From Arsenicicoccus sp. oral taxon 190 (GTDB taxonomy: Bacteria > Actinomycetota > Actinomycetes > Actinomycetales > Dermatophilaceae), in contig NZ_CP012070.1 in the NCBI RefSeq assembly GCF_001189535.1, positions 2,480,001 through 2,544,000 on the forward strand: 64,000 bases of DNA, read 5' to 3'. Shown piece after piece: positions 35,883 to 45,117 of this stretch. The first letter of the stretch is position 1, and every line of letters begins with the position of its first letter. The translations under genes were made by a program, and so were the position numbers. Under the pieces are notes generated by a model that saw nothing but the letters and a program-made list of their open reading frames with translations, searched no databases and had not been told where the DNA came from.

Positions 35883-36944
35883 TCAGCGGACCAGCACGTC
35901 CCCCAGGTCGTAGGCGGGAGCGCGGTCCACCTGCGCCAGGGTGCACGACCCCGGCTCACGGTCGGGCCGCCACCGCAGGAAGGTCACGGCGTGCCGGAAC
36001 CTCGCCTTCTCGAGCTGGTCGAAGGCGACCTCCACCACGCGCTCGGGGCGCAACGGCACGTAGGACACGTCCTTGGAGGAGCTGAACCGGGAGCGGTCGG
36101 TCTCGGCCGCGACCACTTCGCCGGCCTCGTCGCGCAGCACCAGGGGCTCGAGCTCCTCGACCAGCGCCGCCCGCCGGGCCGCGGTGAAGGCGGCGATGCC
36201 GCCGACGTTGACCAGGTCGCCGGCGTCGGTGTACATCCCCAGCAGCAGCGAGCCCACGCCGGACCCGCTCTTGTGGATCCGGTAGCCCACGACCACCGCC
36301 TCGGCGGTGCGCTTGTGCTTGACCTTCAGCATCGTCCGCTTGCCCGGGGCGTAGGGCTGCGCCAGCGGCTTGGCCACCACCCCGTCCAGCCCGGCGCCCT
36401 CGAAGTCCTCGAACCAGCGCCGGGCTTCGTCGGGGTCCCGGGTCACCCGGGTCAGGTGGATGCCGCTGTCCGGGGCGACGCCCGCGAGCAGCTCCTCCAG
36501 CGCAGCCCGCCGGTCGGCGAAGGCCTCGTCCACGAGGGCCCGGTCGCCGGTCGCGAGCAGGTCGAAGCACACCAGCTCCGCCGGCGTCTCCTGCGACAGC
36601 TTGGTCACCCGGGACGCCGCCGGGTGGATGCGCGCCGAGAGCAGGTCCCAGTCCAGGTGCTCGGCGCCGGCGCGGCCGGCGCGCACCACGATCTCGGCGT
36701 CCACGACGCACCGCTGCGGCAGGTGCTCGCGCACCCGCTCCACGACCTCCGGGAAGTAGCGCGTCAGCGGCTTGGCGCCCCGCGAGGCCAGCACGATGTC
36801 GTCGCCGTCGCGGACCACGATGCACCGGAAGCCGTCCCACTTCGGCTCGTAGGAGAGCCCGCCGGGCACGGCGTCGGCGTCCGGCACGTCGCTCACGGCC
36901 TTGGCCAGCATCGGCGAGACGGGGGTGGCGATGGGGAGCGTCAT
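35883..36944 (-). CDS. ligC: ATP-dependent DNA ligase LigC
   Basis: LigC seals nicks using ATP. The protein has 353 residues, like mycobacterial LigC, with only the nucleotidyltransferase and OB domains. The adenylated lysine is K35 in YEPKWDGFR; other motifs are SRGAKPLTRYFPE (motif Ia/III region), DGVVAKPL (motif IV) and TMLKVKHKR (motif V). ATG 36944 gives MTLPIATPVSPMLAKAV, matching the family; ATG 36953 is also in frame. CACAAT lies 7 bases upstream and may be a leaderless -10. With the neighbouring Prim-PolC it forms the known actinobacterial repair pair. Confidence 0.92.
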   Translation of the reverse strand: MTLPIATPVSPMLAKAVSDVPDADAVPGGLSYEPKWDGFRCIVVRDGDDIVLASRGAKPLTRYFPEVVERVREHLPQRCVVDAEIVVRAGRAGAEHLDWDLLSARIHPAASRVTKLSQETPAELVCFDLLATGDRALVDEAFADRRAALEELLAGVAPDSGIHLTRVTRDPDEARRWFEDFEGAGLDGVVAKPLAQPYAPGKRTMLKVKHKRTAEAVVVGYRIHKSGSGVGSLLLGMYTDAGDLVNVGGIAAFTAARRAALVEELEPLVLRDEAGEVVAAETDRSRFSSSKDVSYVPLRPERVVEVAFDQLEKARFRHAVTFLRWRPDREPGSCTLAQVDRAPAYDLGDVLVR

Positions 36945-37036
36945 ACGGCTCATTGTGGGGGAGAGGGGCGCCGGGGCGCGCCACGCGCGCCCGCCGAATC
37001 TCGCAGCCGGCGCGGCCCGGATGACACCATGGGGAC

Positions 37037-38272
37037 GTGACGCGCCGCCACCGACCCGAGCCACGCGCCGGGCTGCTGCGCTCGTACCCACGGCTCGTCG
37101 TCGCCACCGCGGCCACCGCCGTGCTCGCCGTGGGCGCCGCCACGGGCTGGTTGAGCGCAGCCATCTACCTCGCCAAGAAGGTCGTGACGCCCGAGCGTCG
37201 ACGTCCCGACGACACCGAGGTCGTGGCCTTCGACGACCACAGCATCACGCTGGCGCGCACCGCCGAGACCGTCGTCCCCGGCAAGTACGGCCTCTTCCTC
37301 GACGGCGGCGAGTCGCACGTGAGGTTCGGGCGGGTGCTGGCCGACGACCCCGGTCGCGGCACCATCACGCGGCGGCTGCACGGGGTCGACCTCGGGACGC
37401 TGCACGTCGGGCCGGCGCGGTTCCACTCCTACTACTACCCGACGAGCCCGCGCGAGGCGCTCGGCCTGGTCACCCACGACGTCGACGTGCCCAGCGACAT
37501 CGGCCCCCTGCCGTCCTGGCTGGTCCCGCCGCCGGACGGCGTCACCGAGGGCACCCGCTGGGCGGTCCTCGTGCACGGTCGCGGCGCCGGGCGCGAGGAG
37601 ACCGTCCGCGCCGTCGCCACCCTGCACCGCGCTGGCCTGACCTGCCTGACCCCCTCCTACCGCAACGACCTCGTGGCGCCCGCCTCCAGCGACGGGCTCT
37701 ACGGCCTGGGGCTGTCGGAGTGGCGCGACGTCGACGCCGCCATCGCGTATGCCGTCACCCACGGCGCCACCGACGTGCTGCTCGCCGGGTGGTCCATGGG
37801 CGGCGCGATCGTGCTGCAGACCGTGATCAACTCCGAGCACGCCGACCACGTCTCGCAGGTGCTGCTCGACGGCCCGGTCGTGGACTGGCCCGACGTCCTG
37901 CACCACCACGCACGCGCGATGCGGGTGCCCGGGCAGCTGACCGTGCTGAGCATGCGGCTGCTGGGCGTGCCGTCCGCGCGACACCTCGTGGGCGTGGAGT
38001 CGGTGCTCGACCTCAGCGCCACCGACGTGGTGGCCCGCGCCGACGAGCTGCGCCACCCGATCCTGCTGATCCACTCCCTCGACGACGAGTTCGTGCCCGC
38101 CGCGCGGTCCCTCGACCTGGCCGCCGCCCGCCCCGACCTGGTGCGGCTCGAGACCTGGCGCGTCGCGCGGCACTGCAAGGAGTGGAACGTCGACCAGGAG
38201 CGGTGGGAACGCGTCGTGGCGGACTTCGTCACGCAGGGTGCGCGGCATACGCCCGCGAAGGTGCAACCATAG
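37037..38272 (+). CDS. Membrane-anchored alpha/beta hydrolase
   Basis: The protein has 411 residues. One N-terminal membrane helix (about 20-43) is followed by a domain of about 130 residues without clear family and then an alpha/beta-hydrolase fold. The nucleophile elbow is GWSMGG (about 254-259), with an upstream oxyanion-loop candidate VLVHGRGAGRE. The acid is probably Asp in LIHSLDDEFVP and the His is in VARHCKEWN. It resembles actinobacterial peptidase/esterase-like hydrolases; the substrate is unknown. It is divergent from ligC and only 4 bp from ppk2. Confidence 0.82.
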   Translation: MTRRHRPEPRAGLLRSYPRLVVATAATAVLAVGAATGWLSAAIYLAKKVVTPERRRPDDTEVVAFDDHSITLARTAETVVPGKYGLFLDGGESHVRFGRVLADDPGRGTITRRLHGVDLGTLHVGPARFHSYYYPTSPREALGLVTHDVDVPSDIGPLPSWLVPPPDGVTEGTRWAVLVHGRGAGREETVRAVATLHRAGLTCLTPSYRNDLVAPASSDGLYGLGLSEWRDVDAAIAYAVTHGATDVLLAGWSMGGAIVLQTVINSEHADHVSQVLLDGPVVDWPDVLHHHARAMRVPGQLTVLSMRLLGVPSARHLVGVESVLDLSATDVVARADELRHPILLIHSLDDEFVPAARSLDLAAARPDLVRLETWRVARHCKEWNVDQERWERVVADFVTQGARHTPAKVQP

Positions 38273-38276
38273 GCCC

Positions 38277-39332
38277 ATGGCAAAGACCTCCAAGGCCAAG
38301 GCGGACGCAGACGTGACGTCCGACGCCAAGGCCGTCACCAAGGAAGCCAAGAAGGCCGAGAAGAAGGCCGCCAAGAAGGCCGAGAAGGTGCAGAAGGCCC
38401 TGGAGAAGGCCCAGAAGCAGGAGGACAAGCGCGCCAAGGTGGTGGACCCGGAGGACCGACCGTCCGCCCACGAGGGTGACGCGGTCTTCGGCGACGAGGA
38501 CTTCACCTTCAGCGACACGCTGCGCGTGGACCGCGGCTTCGTCCTGGCCGACCTGGACCCCCGCTCCACCCCCGGCTACGCCGGCGACAAGAAGTCGGCG
38601 GCGCTCGACCTCGCCGAGGGCCAGAGCGAGCTGTCCGACCTGCAGGAGCGCCTGTGGGCCAACGGCCGTGACGGCGACGGCCCGTCGGTGCTGCTGGTCG
38701 TGCAGGGCATGGACACCTCCGGCAAGGGCGGGATCATGCGGCACGTCGTGGGGTCCACCGACCCCGGCGGCGTGAGGTACACCGCGTTCAAGGCGCCCAC
38801 CGCGGAGGAGCGGGCCCACGACTTCCTCTGGCGCATCGAGCGCGCGCTGCCCGACCCCGGCCAGCTCGGCGTGTTCGACCGCTCGCAGTACGAGGACGTG
38901 CTGGTGGTGCGGGTCCACGACCTGGTGCCGCGGTCGGAGTGGATGCGCCGCTACGCCCAGATCAACGCCTTCGAGCGGCAGGCCCTGGCGCGCGGCATCA
39001 CCGTCGTCAAGGTGATGCTGCACATCTCCTCCGACGAGCAGCGCGAGCGGCTGGGGGAGCGGCTGGCCCGCCCGGACAAGTACTACAAGTACAACCCCGG
39101 CGACATCGACGAGCGCGGCCGCTGGGGCGACTACATGGAGGCCTACCAGGCGGTGCTCGCCAAGACGAGCACCCGTGGGGCGCCCTGGCACGTCGTGCCG
39201 GCCGACCGCAAGTGGTACGCCCGGCTCGCCGTCCAGCAGATCCTGCTCGAGCACCTGCGGGGGCTGGACCTGCAGTGGCCCGAGGCGACCTTCGACGTCG
39301 CCGAGGAGAAGGAGCGCCTCGCGCAGAGCTGA
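38277..39332 (+). CDS. Polyphosphate kinase 2 family protein with basic N-terminal extension
   Basis: PPK2 enzymes move phosphate between polyphosphate and nucleotides. The protein has 351 residues. Walker A is GMDTSGKGG (about 143-151), Walker B is FDRSQYEDVLV (about 200), and the lid arginines lie in the region ERQALARGITVVK to DKYYKYNPGD. Residues 1-58 are a Lys/Ala/Glu-rich segment (AKKAEKKAAKKAEKVQKALE) predicted to form a long charged helix, unlike compact PPK2s. The subclass (NMP or NDP kinase) cannot be assigned safely. It lies 4 bp after the hydrolase gene and ends in a strong terminator. Confidence 0.9.
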   Translation: MAKTSKAKADADVTSDAKAVTKEAKKAEKKAAKKAEKVQKALEKAQKQEDKRAKVVDPEDRPSAHEGDAVFGDEDFTFSDTLRVDRGFVLADLDPRSTPGYAGDKKSAALDLAEGQSELSDLQERLWANGRDGDGPSVLLVVQGMDTSGKGGIMRHVVGSTDPGGVRYTAFKAPTAEERAHDFLWRIERALPDPGQLGVFDRSQYEDVLVVRVHDLVPRSEWMRRYAQINAFERQALARGITVVKVMLHISSDEQRERLGERLARPDKYYKYNPGDIDERGRWGDYMEAYQAVLAKTSTRGAPWHVVPADRKWYARLAVQQILLEHLRGLDLQWPEATFDVAEEKERLAQS

Positions 39333-39366
39333 CGCCCCCGCCCGTATGCTCCTCGCGCCGTGCGGC

Positions 39367-39402
39367 GTGGTCCCGGGTCGGGCAGGGCCGACCCGGGACC
39401 AC
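39367..39402. terminator. Bidirectional terminator between ppk2 and glgX
   Basis: A perfect 15-bp stem (39367-39381 with 39388-39402) and 6-base loop lie between two convergent genes, 35 bases from the ppk2 stop and 8 from the glgX stop. Confidence 0.85.
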
Positions 39403-39409
39403 CGTGCCG

Positions 39410-41653
39410 TCAGCCCTGCTCGGTCGGCTGGGGCGCCGTGCGCGGCCGTCGGGCCGCGGGGTCGAGGGCCGGGGCAGCGGGGATGGACGGCCCGGACTTG
39501 GCGGTCGGGGCGGTCGCGACGCCGGGCGACGGCTCCTCGGCCTGGCCGCTGGAGCGCAGCACCACGACCGAGCGCGGGGCGACGCGGTTGACGCTGCGGG
39601 CCTCCCAGACGCGTTCCTCGGCCAGCTGCGGCTCGGAGGTGTCCAGCACGACCTCCCACTCCTGGCCGTAGTCCTCCGGCGGCATCGTGAAGTCGATGAC
39701 GTCGTGGTGGGCGTTGAAGAGCAGCAGGAAGTCGTCGTCGACGACCATCCGGCCCCGCTGGTCCGGCGCGTTGATGGCGTGGCCGTTGAGGAAGACCGAC
39801 AGCGTCTTGGCGTAGCCGGAGCTCCAGTCCTGGTCCGACATCTGCGAGCCGTGCGCGGTGAACCACTCGATGTCGCCGAGGTCGGAGGTGCCGCCGTGAG
39901 CGGCGTCACCCTTGAAGAAGCGGCGGCGGCGGAAGACCGGGTGGGCCGAGCGCAGCGCGGTGAGGCTCGCGGTGAAGTCCATCAGCGCGCGCTGGTCCTC
40001 GTCGAGGTCCCAGTCGATCCAGGAGATCTCGTTGTCCTGGCAGTAGCCGTTGTTGTTGCCGCCCTGGGAGCGCCCGAGCTCGTCGCCGTGGGCGATCATC
40101 GGGACGCCCTGCGACACGAGGAGCGTGGTCAGGAGGTTGCGCTGCTGCTGGGCGCGCAGCGCGTTGATGGCCTCGTCGTCGGTCGGTCCCTCGACCCCGC
40201 AGTTCCAGGAGCGGTTGTGGGACTCGCCGTCGTTGTTGCCCTCGCCGTTGGCCTCGTTGTGCTTCTCGTTGTAGGACACCAGGTCCCGCAGCGTGAATCC
40301 GTCGTGGGCGATGACGAAGTTGATCGAGGCGATGGGCTTGCGGGCCGAGTGGGCGTAGAGGTCGCTGGAGCCCGTCAGCCGGGAGGCGAACTCGCCGAGG
40401 GTGGCCGGCTCGCCGCGCCAGAAGTCGCGGACCGTGTCGCGGTACTTGCCGTTCCACTCCGTCCACAGGGGCGGGAAGTTGCCGACGTGGTAGCCGCCGT
40501 CGCCGACGTCCCACGGCTCGGCGATCAGCTTGACCTGGCTGACCACCGGGTCCTGCTGGATCAGGTCGAAGAACGCGGACAGCTTGTCGACCTCGTGGAA
40601 CTGCCGGGCCAGGGTCGCGGCCAGGTCGAAGCGGAAGCCGTCGACGTGCATCTCGGTGACCCAGTAGCGCAGCGAGTCCATGATCAGTTGCAGCACGTGC
40701 GGGTTGCGCATCAGCAGGGAGTTGCCGGTGCCGGTGGTGTCGTAGTAGCTCGCCAGGTCGTTGGTCACGAGGCGGTAGTACGCGTTGTTGTCCAGGCCGC
40801 GGAAGGCCAGGGTCGGGCCCATGTGGTTGCCCTCGGCGGTGTGGTTGTAGACGACGTCGAGGATGACCTCGATGTCCGCCTCGTGCAGCGCCTTGACCAT
40901 GGACTTGAACTCCGTGACCTGCTGGCCGCGGGTGCCGGAGGAGGCGTACTCGTTGTGCGGGGCGAGGAAGCCGATCGTGTTGTAGCCCCAGTAGTTGCGC
41001 AGCCCCTTCTCCTGCAGCGAGGTGTCCTGGATGAACTGGTGCACCGGCAGCAGCTCGATCGCGGTGACGCCGAGCTGCTTGAGGTGCGCGACCACGGCGG
41101 GGTGGGCGATGGCGGCATACGTGCCGCGGATGTCCTCGGGGACCTCGGGGTGGGTCATCGTCAGGCCCTTGACGTGGGCCTCGTAGATGATCGTGTCGTG
41201 GTACTCCCGGCGCGGCGGGCGGTCGTGGCCCCAGTCGAAGTAGGGGTTGATGACCACGGACAGCATGGTGTGCCCGAGGGAGTCCTCGTCGTTGAACGCC
41301 GACGGGTCGTCGAACGTGTAGGAGAAGAGCGACTCGTCGTTGCTGATCTGCCCGTCGATGGCCTTCGCGTAGGGGTCGAGCAGCAGCTTGGCCGGGTTGC
41401 ACCGGTTGCCCTGCGCCGGGTCGAAGGGACCGTGGACGCGGTAGCCGTAGCGCTGCCCGGGCTGCAGCTGGGGGATGTAGCAGTGCCACACGTAGCCGTC
41501 GACCTCGGTCATCACGAGGCGCTGCTCGGCGCCCTCGTCGTCGATGAGGCACAGCTCGACGAACTCCGCGACCTCGGAGAAGACGGCGAAGTTGACGCCG
41601 CTGCCGTCGTAGGTGGCGCCGAGGGGGTACGGCTTGCCAGGCCAGATTTCCAT
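39410..41653 (-). CDS. glgX: Glycogen debranching enzyme GlgX (isoamylase type)
   Basis: GlgX cleaves alpha-1,6 branches of glycogen or limit dextrins. The protein has 747 residues: an N-terminal CBM48 domain (about 10-110), the GH13 barrel (about 170-560) and a C-terminal beta domain. GH13 motifs are DVVYNHT (region I), GFRFDLA with the nucleophile Asp (region II), IAEPWD with the acid/base Glu (region III) and IAHDGFT with the third Asp (region IV). The last about 45 residues are Pro/Ala-rich. The gene stands alone with TAAAGT (41705-41700) as a plausible -10 upstream. Confidence 0.95.
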   Translation of the reverse strand: MEIWPGKPYPLGATYDGSGVNFAVFSEVAEFVELCLIDDEGAEQRLVMTEVDGYVWHCYIPQLQPGQRYGYRVHGPFDPAQGNRCNPAKLLLDPYAKAIDGQISNDESLFSYTFDDPSAFNDEDSLGHTMLSVVINPYFDWGHDRPPRREYHDTIIYEAHVKGLTMTHPEVPEDIRGTYAAIAHPAVVAHLKQLGVTAIELLPVHQFIQDTSLQEKGLRNYWGYNTIGFLAPHNEYASSGTRGQQVTEFKSMVKALHEADIEVILDVVYNHTAEGNHMGPTLAFRGLDNNAYYRLVTNDLASYYDTTGTGNSLLMRNPHVLQLIMDSLRYWVTEMHVDGFRFDLAATLARQFHEVDKLSAFFDLIQQDPVVSQVKLIAEPWDVGDGGYHVGNFPPLWTEWNGKYRDTVRDFWRGEPATLGEFASRLTGSSDLYAHSARKPIASINFVIAHDGFTLRDLVSYNEKHNEANGEGNNDGESHNRSWNCGVEGPTDDEAINALRAQQQRNLLTTLLVSQGVPMIAHGDELGRSQGGNNNGYCQDNEISWIDWDLDEDQRALMDFTASLTALRSAHPVFRRRRFFKGDAAHGGTSDLGDIEWFTAHGSQMSDQDWSSGYAKTLSVFLNGHAINAPDQRGRMVVDDDFLLLFNAHHDVIDFTMPPEDYGQEWEVVLDTSEPQLAEERVWEARSVNRVAPRSVVVLRSSGQAEEPSPGVATAPTAKSGPSIPAAPALDPAARRPRTAPQPTEQG

Positions 41654-41868
41654 GAAGGGTGTCGTCCTCGTTCTATCGGGTGGGATCGATCAACTCTCCA
41701 CTTTACTGGCCGCGAGGCCGTGCCGACGGCATGCCGGGCCGAGGGCCGAGGAGGCGAGGCCCGGACCGCGGCCGCCGGCCCCACCGCCAGGTCACGGCTC
41801 CACAACAAGCCGGGTCAGGTCCCTCGTGTCACTCCAGCCCCAGCGGCCCCTGCCGCGAGGGTGGCCGT

Positions 41869-42966
41869 ATGTCGCCCCGCCGCACCGCCACCCGTGCGCT
41901 GGCCAGGGTGCCCGGCGGGTTGGTCGCCGCGCGCCTGGTCCGCGAGACGGTGCGCGTCTGCCTGCGCTACCGGGTCACCGGGCTGGCGTCCGAGGCGGGC
42001 TTCTTCGCGCTGCTGTCGCTGCCGCCACTGATCCTGGGGCTGGTGGGTGGCCTCGGCTACGTCGGCGCCTGGCTCGGCCAGGGCACGGTGGACCTGCTGG
42101 TCGCCGACCTCGCGCGCTACGCCCAGCGCTTCCTCACCGACGAGAGCGTCGGGTTGGTCCTCGTCCCGACGATGGACGAGGTGCTGCGCTCGGGGCGTCT
42201 CGACGTCCTCTCGCTGGGCTTCGTGCTGTCGCTCTGGTCCGGCTCGCGGGCCCTCAACGTTTTCCTCGACACCATCTCGATCATGTACGGCCAGAGCGGG
42301 GTCCGCGGCATCGTGCGCTCCCGGGCGCTGTCCTTCTCGCTCTACACCGTCGCCGTGGTCGTGGGCGCCGTGGTGCTGCCGCTGGTGCTGGCCGGCCCGG
42401 ACCTGCTGGCCCGCGCGCTGCCCGGGCCGTCCGCCCTGGTCAGCGTCCTCTACTGGCCGCTCGTGACCGGCGCAGTCGTGTGGGCGATCACCTCGCTCTT
42501 CCACATCGCGACGCCCCGCCGCTCGCCGTGGCGTCGCGACCTGCCCGGCGCGGTGCTCACCGTCGTGCTCTGGGTGGTGATCTCCTACGTGGTGCGGGCC
42601 TGGCTCGGCGCGTCGGTCGGGGGCACCTCGATCTACGGGCCGCTCGCCGCCCCCATCGTCCTGCTGGTCTGGTTCTACTTCCTCGCCATCGCCGTCCTGA
42701 TCGGAGCCGCCATGAACGCCGCCGTCCGTCACCTGTGGCCGGTCCCGGACCGGGCGAGCGCCCGGGAGCGCATGGTCTCCCGGGTGCGCACCGAGCTCGA
42801 GACGCGGCGCGAGCCGACGCCCCCGGCCGCGGCTGCCCGCTCGCCCTGGGGCCCGGTCATCGCGGGACTGGTCCCGGCGGCCTCCGGCGGGGACGCGTGG
42901 GGCGTCACCAGATTGGACGCACCGCAGCGGAATCGGTTAGTGTCGGTCAGCACGCACGGAGGGTGA
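41869..42966 (+). CDS. YihY/virulence factor BrkB family membrane protein
   Basis: The protein has 365 residues and about six membrane helices. Family sequences are EAGFFALLSLPPLILGLVGGLGY near the N-terminus and SIYGPLAAPIVLLVWFYFLA in the last helices. Members were once called RNase BN but are now viewed as membrane proteins of unknown function. ATG 41869 is chosen over upstream in-frame starts because GAGGGTGG precedes it and the earlier sequence is Arg/Pro-rich. The C-terminal about 60 residues are cytoplasmic and poorly conserved, and run into the promoter region of the tRNA genes. Confidence 0.85.
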   Translation: MSPRRTATRALARVPGGLVAARLVRETVRVCLRYRVTGLASEAGFFALLSLPPLILGLVGGLGYVGAWLGQGTVDLLVADLARYAQRFLTDESVGLVLVPTMDEVLRSGRLDVLSLGFVLSLWSGSRALNVFLDTISIMYGQSGVRGIVRSRALSFSLYTVAVVVGAVVLPLVLAGPDLLARALPGPSALVSVLYWPLVTGAVVWAITSLFHIATPRRSPWRRDLPGAVLTVVLWVVISYVVRAWLGASVGGTSIYGPLAAPIVLLVWFYFLAIAVLIGAAMNAAVRHLWPVPDRASARERMVSRVRTELETRREPTPPAAAARSPWGPVIAGLVPAASGGDAWGVTRLDAPQRNRLVSVSTHGG

Positions 42967-43015
42967 CGACGTCCCCCGCCGGGTTCACCAAGACCCGGTC
43001 GTCCGGCGCTGCTAT

Positions 43016-43088
43016 GCGGACATAGCTCAGTTGGTAGAGCGCAACCTTGCCAAGGTTGAGGTCGCCGGTTCGAGCCCGGTTGTCCGCT
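43016..43088 (+). tRNA. tRNA-Gly (GCC), copy 1
   Basis: A full cloverleaf of 73 bases: acceptor GCGGACA/TGTCCGC, anticodon stem CAACC/GGTTG with anticodon GCC at 43049-43051, and T-arm GGTTCGAGCC. CCA is not encoded. The sequence is identical to the copy at 47488. Confidence 0.97.
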
Positions 43089-43142
43089 CCAGGGTCCACG
43101 GACCCGGCGTTGGCGCGTTTGCTGGACTCGGCGCGCCGGCAC

Positions 43143-43213
43143 GGTGGAGTGGCCGAGAGGCGAGGCAACGGCCTGCAAAGCCGTGTACACGGGTTCAAAT
43201 CCCGTCTCCACCT
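43143..43213 (+). tRNA. tRNA-Cys (GCA)
   Basis: A cloverleaf of 71 bases: acceptor GGTGGAG/CTCCACC, anticodon stem ACGGC/GCCGT, anticodon GCA at 43175-43177, T-arm GGGTTCAAATCCC. It is the only tRNA-Cys in the window and is absent from the second Gly-Val group. Confidence 0.96.
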
Positions 43214-43214
43214 C

Positions 43215-43286
43215 GGGCGATTGGCGCAGCGGTAGCGCGCTTCCTTGACACGGAAGAGGTCACTGGTTCAAACCCAGTATCGCCCA
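43215..43286 (+). tRNA. tRNA-Val (GAC), copy 1
   Basis: A cloverleaf of 72 bases: acceptor GGGCGAT/ATCGCCC, anticodon GAC at 43247-43249, T-arm TGGTTCAAACCCA. The CCA end is encoded (43287-43289). It is identical to the copy at 47598. Confidence 0.97.
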
Positions 43287-43294
43287 CCATCGAG

Positions 43295-43318
43295 GCCCCC
43301 GACCGATGGGTCGGGGGC
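43295..43318 (+). terminator. Terminator of the Gly-Cys-Val tRNA group
   Basis: A perfect 10-bp stem (43295-43304 with 43309-43318) and 4-base loop, followed by TTCG, begins 8 bases after tRNA-Val. Confidence 0.85.
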
Positions 43319-43499
43319 TTCGTCGCGTCCCGGTCGTCGGAGGGCGTGACCCGTCGGTGCCGGGGCGCGGGGCCCGTCGGTCCCGGGCGCCCCATCTCCG
43401 CGTTGGTAGCGTGGCACTGCGGTCCGGGCCCCTCGGACCACCGGCAGGCCACCTGGGCCTCGCCGCCGCGACGAGCGAAGGGACGCCGCCCTGGATCCG

Positions 43500-45116
43500 G
43501 TGGAGCAGCCCGGTGCGACGCCGCAGGACGACCCGTCCGGGCGCCCGCGGCGTCGGTGGCTCGCGACCCCGCCCGGCGACCCCGAGCGTCAGGCCCGGGT
43601 GTATGCCGGTCGTGCCCTGCTGGGCGTCCTCGTGGGGGCTCTCGCGGCGGTGCTGCTGCTCACCGCGATGTACCCCGCGCTCCGCTTCACCGCCGCTCGA
43701 CCGCAACGCACGACCGCTGCGCCGGCGCCGGCCACCATCACGGAGCAGCCGGCTGTGGCGCGCGCGGCCGCGGCCCCGGCCACCACGGTCGTCGAGCGGC
43801 TCCTCGCGGCCACCCCGGCGGGGCTGCCCGAGGGGCTGGTCGACGCCTCGTCGGTCCCCGGCACGGTTGCTCCCGCCGTGGCGCTCAGCTGCGACAGCCC
43901 GGTGGCGCCGGTCGTGTCGCGGTCCCGCACCTGGGCGCGCCCCCCGGCGCCGGGTGCCGCCGCCGGGTCCGGGGTCACGGTCACCGTGACGGCCTACAGC
44001 GCCGGCGCGGGGGCGCCGGCGCTCGACGCGATGGTCGTCGCCCGCAAGGAGTGCGTGGCCGACGCGACCGTCACCCGCACCGACGGGTATGGCGTGCAGG
44101 CGGTGCTGGCCACCCAGCAGCGCGGCCAGGTCGACACCCGGTCGGTGGTGCTGCGGCGCGGCGACGTGCTCGTGTCGGTGTCCGGCACCGGGCTGCCGCT
44201 GCCGACGGCCGTCGCCGCGGACCTGGACCGGCGACTCGACCAGGCCCTGGCGCCGGTGTGCGCCCAGCAGCGCTCCACCACCGCGGACTTCGCGCGGTCC
44301 CCGCTGGTCGCCCGCCAGGACTACACCGGCCTGCAGGTGCTGGCCGGCGTGGACCTGCCGGGTCAGGGCACCCCGCTGCCCGACCTGGTCGCGGCGCACG
44401 TCGGCGCGCCGCTGCCGCCCCAGGTGACGCCGACGACCCCGGCCGCGCCCTACTGGCCGGAGGCCGCCCCGGCGCCGGTCCCCAGCCCCTCCGAGCCGCC
44501 GGCCCCGACGCCCTACCCGGTGCGCACCACCTACCCGGCGCCCGCCCGCGACGACCGCGGCCCCGGGTGCGGGTGGGCCTTCACCGGGATGGCCCCGCCC
44601 ACCTTCGACGAGCAGGCCGCCGCGCGCACCCAGGAGCAGCGCCGGCAGGCCGCCGTCACCGCCATGCAGGCGGCCGTGGCGGCCTACCCGGCCGCGGTGC
44701 AGGCCTACGAGCAGGCGTGGGGCGACTACGAGCGACGGGCCAAGGCCTACACCGACTACGCGACCAAGGCGCAGGAGGTCGAGGCGGCGTGGGCCGTCAT
44801 ACGGGTGCAGCAGGAGGCCTATCGCCAGTCGCTCGCGCAGTACCAGCAGGCGACGGCCGCCTACCAGGCCGAGCTGACCCGGCGCCAGGGCCTGCAGGCC
44901 ACGTATGATGCCCAGCTGGCCCGGTGCGCCACCGCCACGCCGCCCGTCCCGTCGACCCCCGCGCCACCTCCACCCGGCGCGCCGCCGACCGTCGCGCCAC
45001 CCCCGACGGTGCCCGGGTGCCCGCCGACCCGGGACCCGTCCCTGGACCTGCCGATGGCGCCGCCGCCCGCGTCGCCGAGCCCGCCGCCCGACCCCCGACC
45101 GACGCCGAGGCCGTGA
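43500..45116 (+). CDS. Membrane-anchored proline-rich coiled-coil protein upstream of a PBP
   Basis: The protein has 538 residues from GTG 43500 and matches no family I recognise. A cytoplasmic N-terminus (1-34) precedes one membrane helix (about 36-57). The outside part has an Ala/Pro linker, a globular region with two or three Cys (about 125-300), a Pro-rich stretch, and a Tyr-spaced helical region (about 375-475: AVQAYEQAWGDYERRAKAYT, YRQSLAQYQQATAAYQAEL). A second Pro-rich tail ends the protein. The next gene, a class A PBP, starts 1 bp after the stop, so they are co-translated and probably act together in cell-wall synthesis; that is inference. TAGCGT (43407-43412) may be the -10. Confidence 0.75.
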   Translation: MEQPGATPQDDPSGRPRRRWLATPPGDPERQARVYAGRALLGVLVGALAAVLLLTAMYPALRFTAARPQRTTAAPAPATITEQPAVARAAAAPATTVVERLLAATPAGLPEGLVDASSVPGTVAPAVALSCDSPVAPVVSRSRTWARPPAPGAAAGSGVTVTVTAYSAGAGAPALDAMVVARKECVADATVTRTDGYGVQAVLATQQRGQVDTRSVVLRRGDVLVSVSGTGLPLPTAVAADLDRRLDQALAPVCAQQRSTTADFARSPLVARQDYTGLQVLAGVDLPGQGTPLPDLVAAHVGAPLPPQVTPTTPAAPYWPEAAPAPVPSPSEPPAPTPYPVRTTYPAPARDDRGPGCGWAFTGMAPPTFDEQAAARTQEQRRQAAVTAMQAAVAAYPAAVQAYEQAWGDYERRAKAYTDYATKAQEVEAAWAVIRVQQEAYRQSLAQYQQATAAYQAELTRRQGLQATYDAQLARCATATPPVPSTPAPPPPGAPPTVAPPPTVPGCPPTRDPSLDLPMAPPPASPSPPPDPRPTPRP

Positions 45117-45117
45117 C

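Noticed and set aside
34262..36944. Classical LigD/Ku end-joining locus
   Set aside because: The polymerase and ligase are separate, the ligase is of the short LigC type, and no ku or LigD nuclease domain is present.
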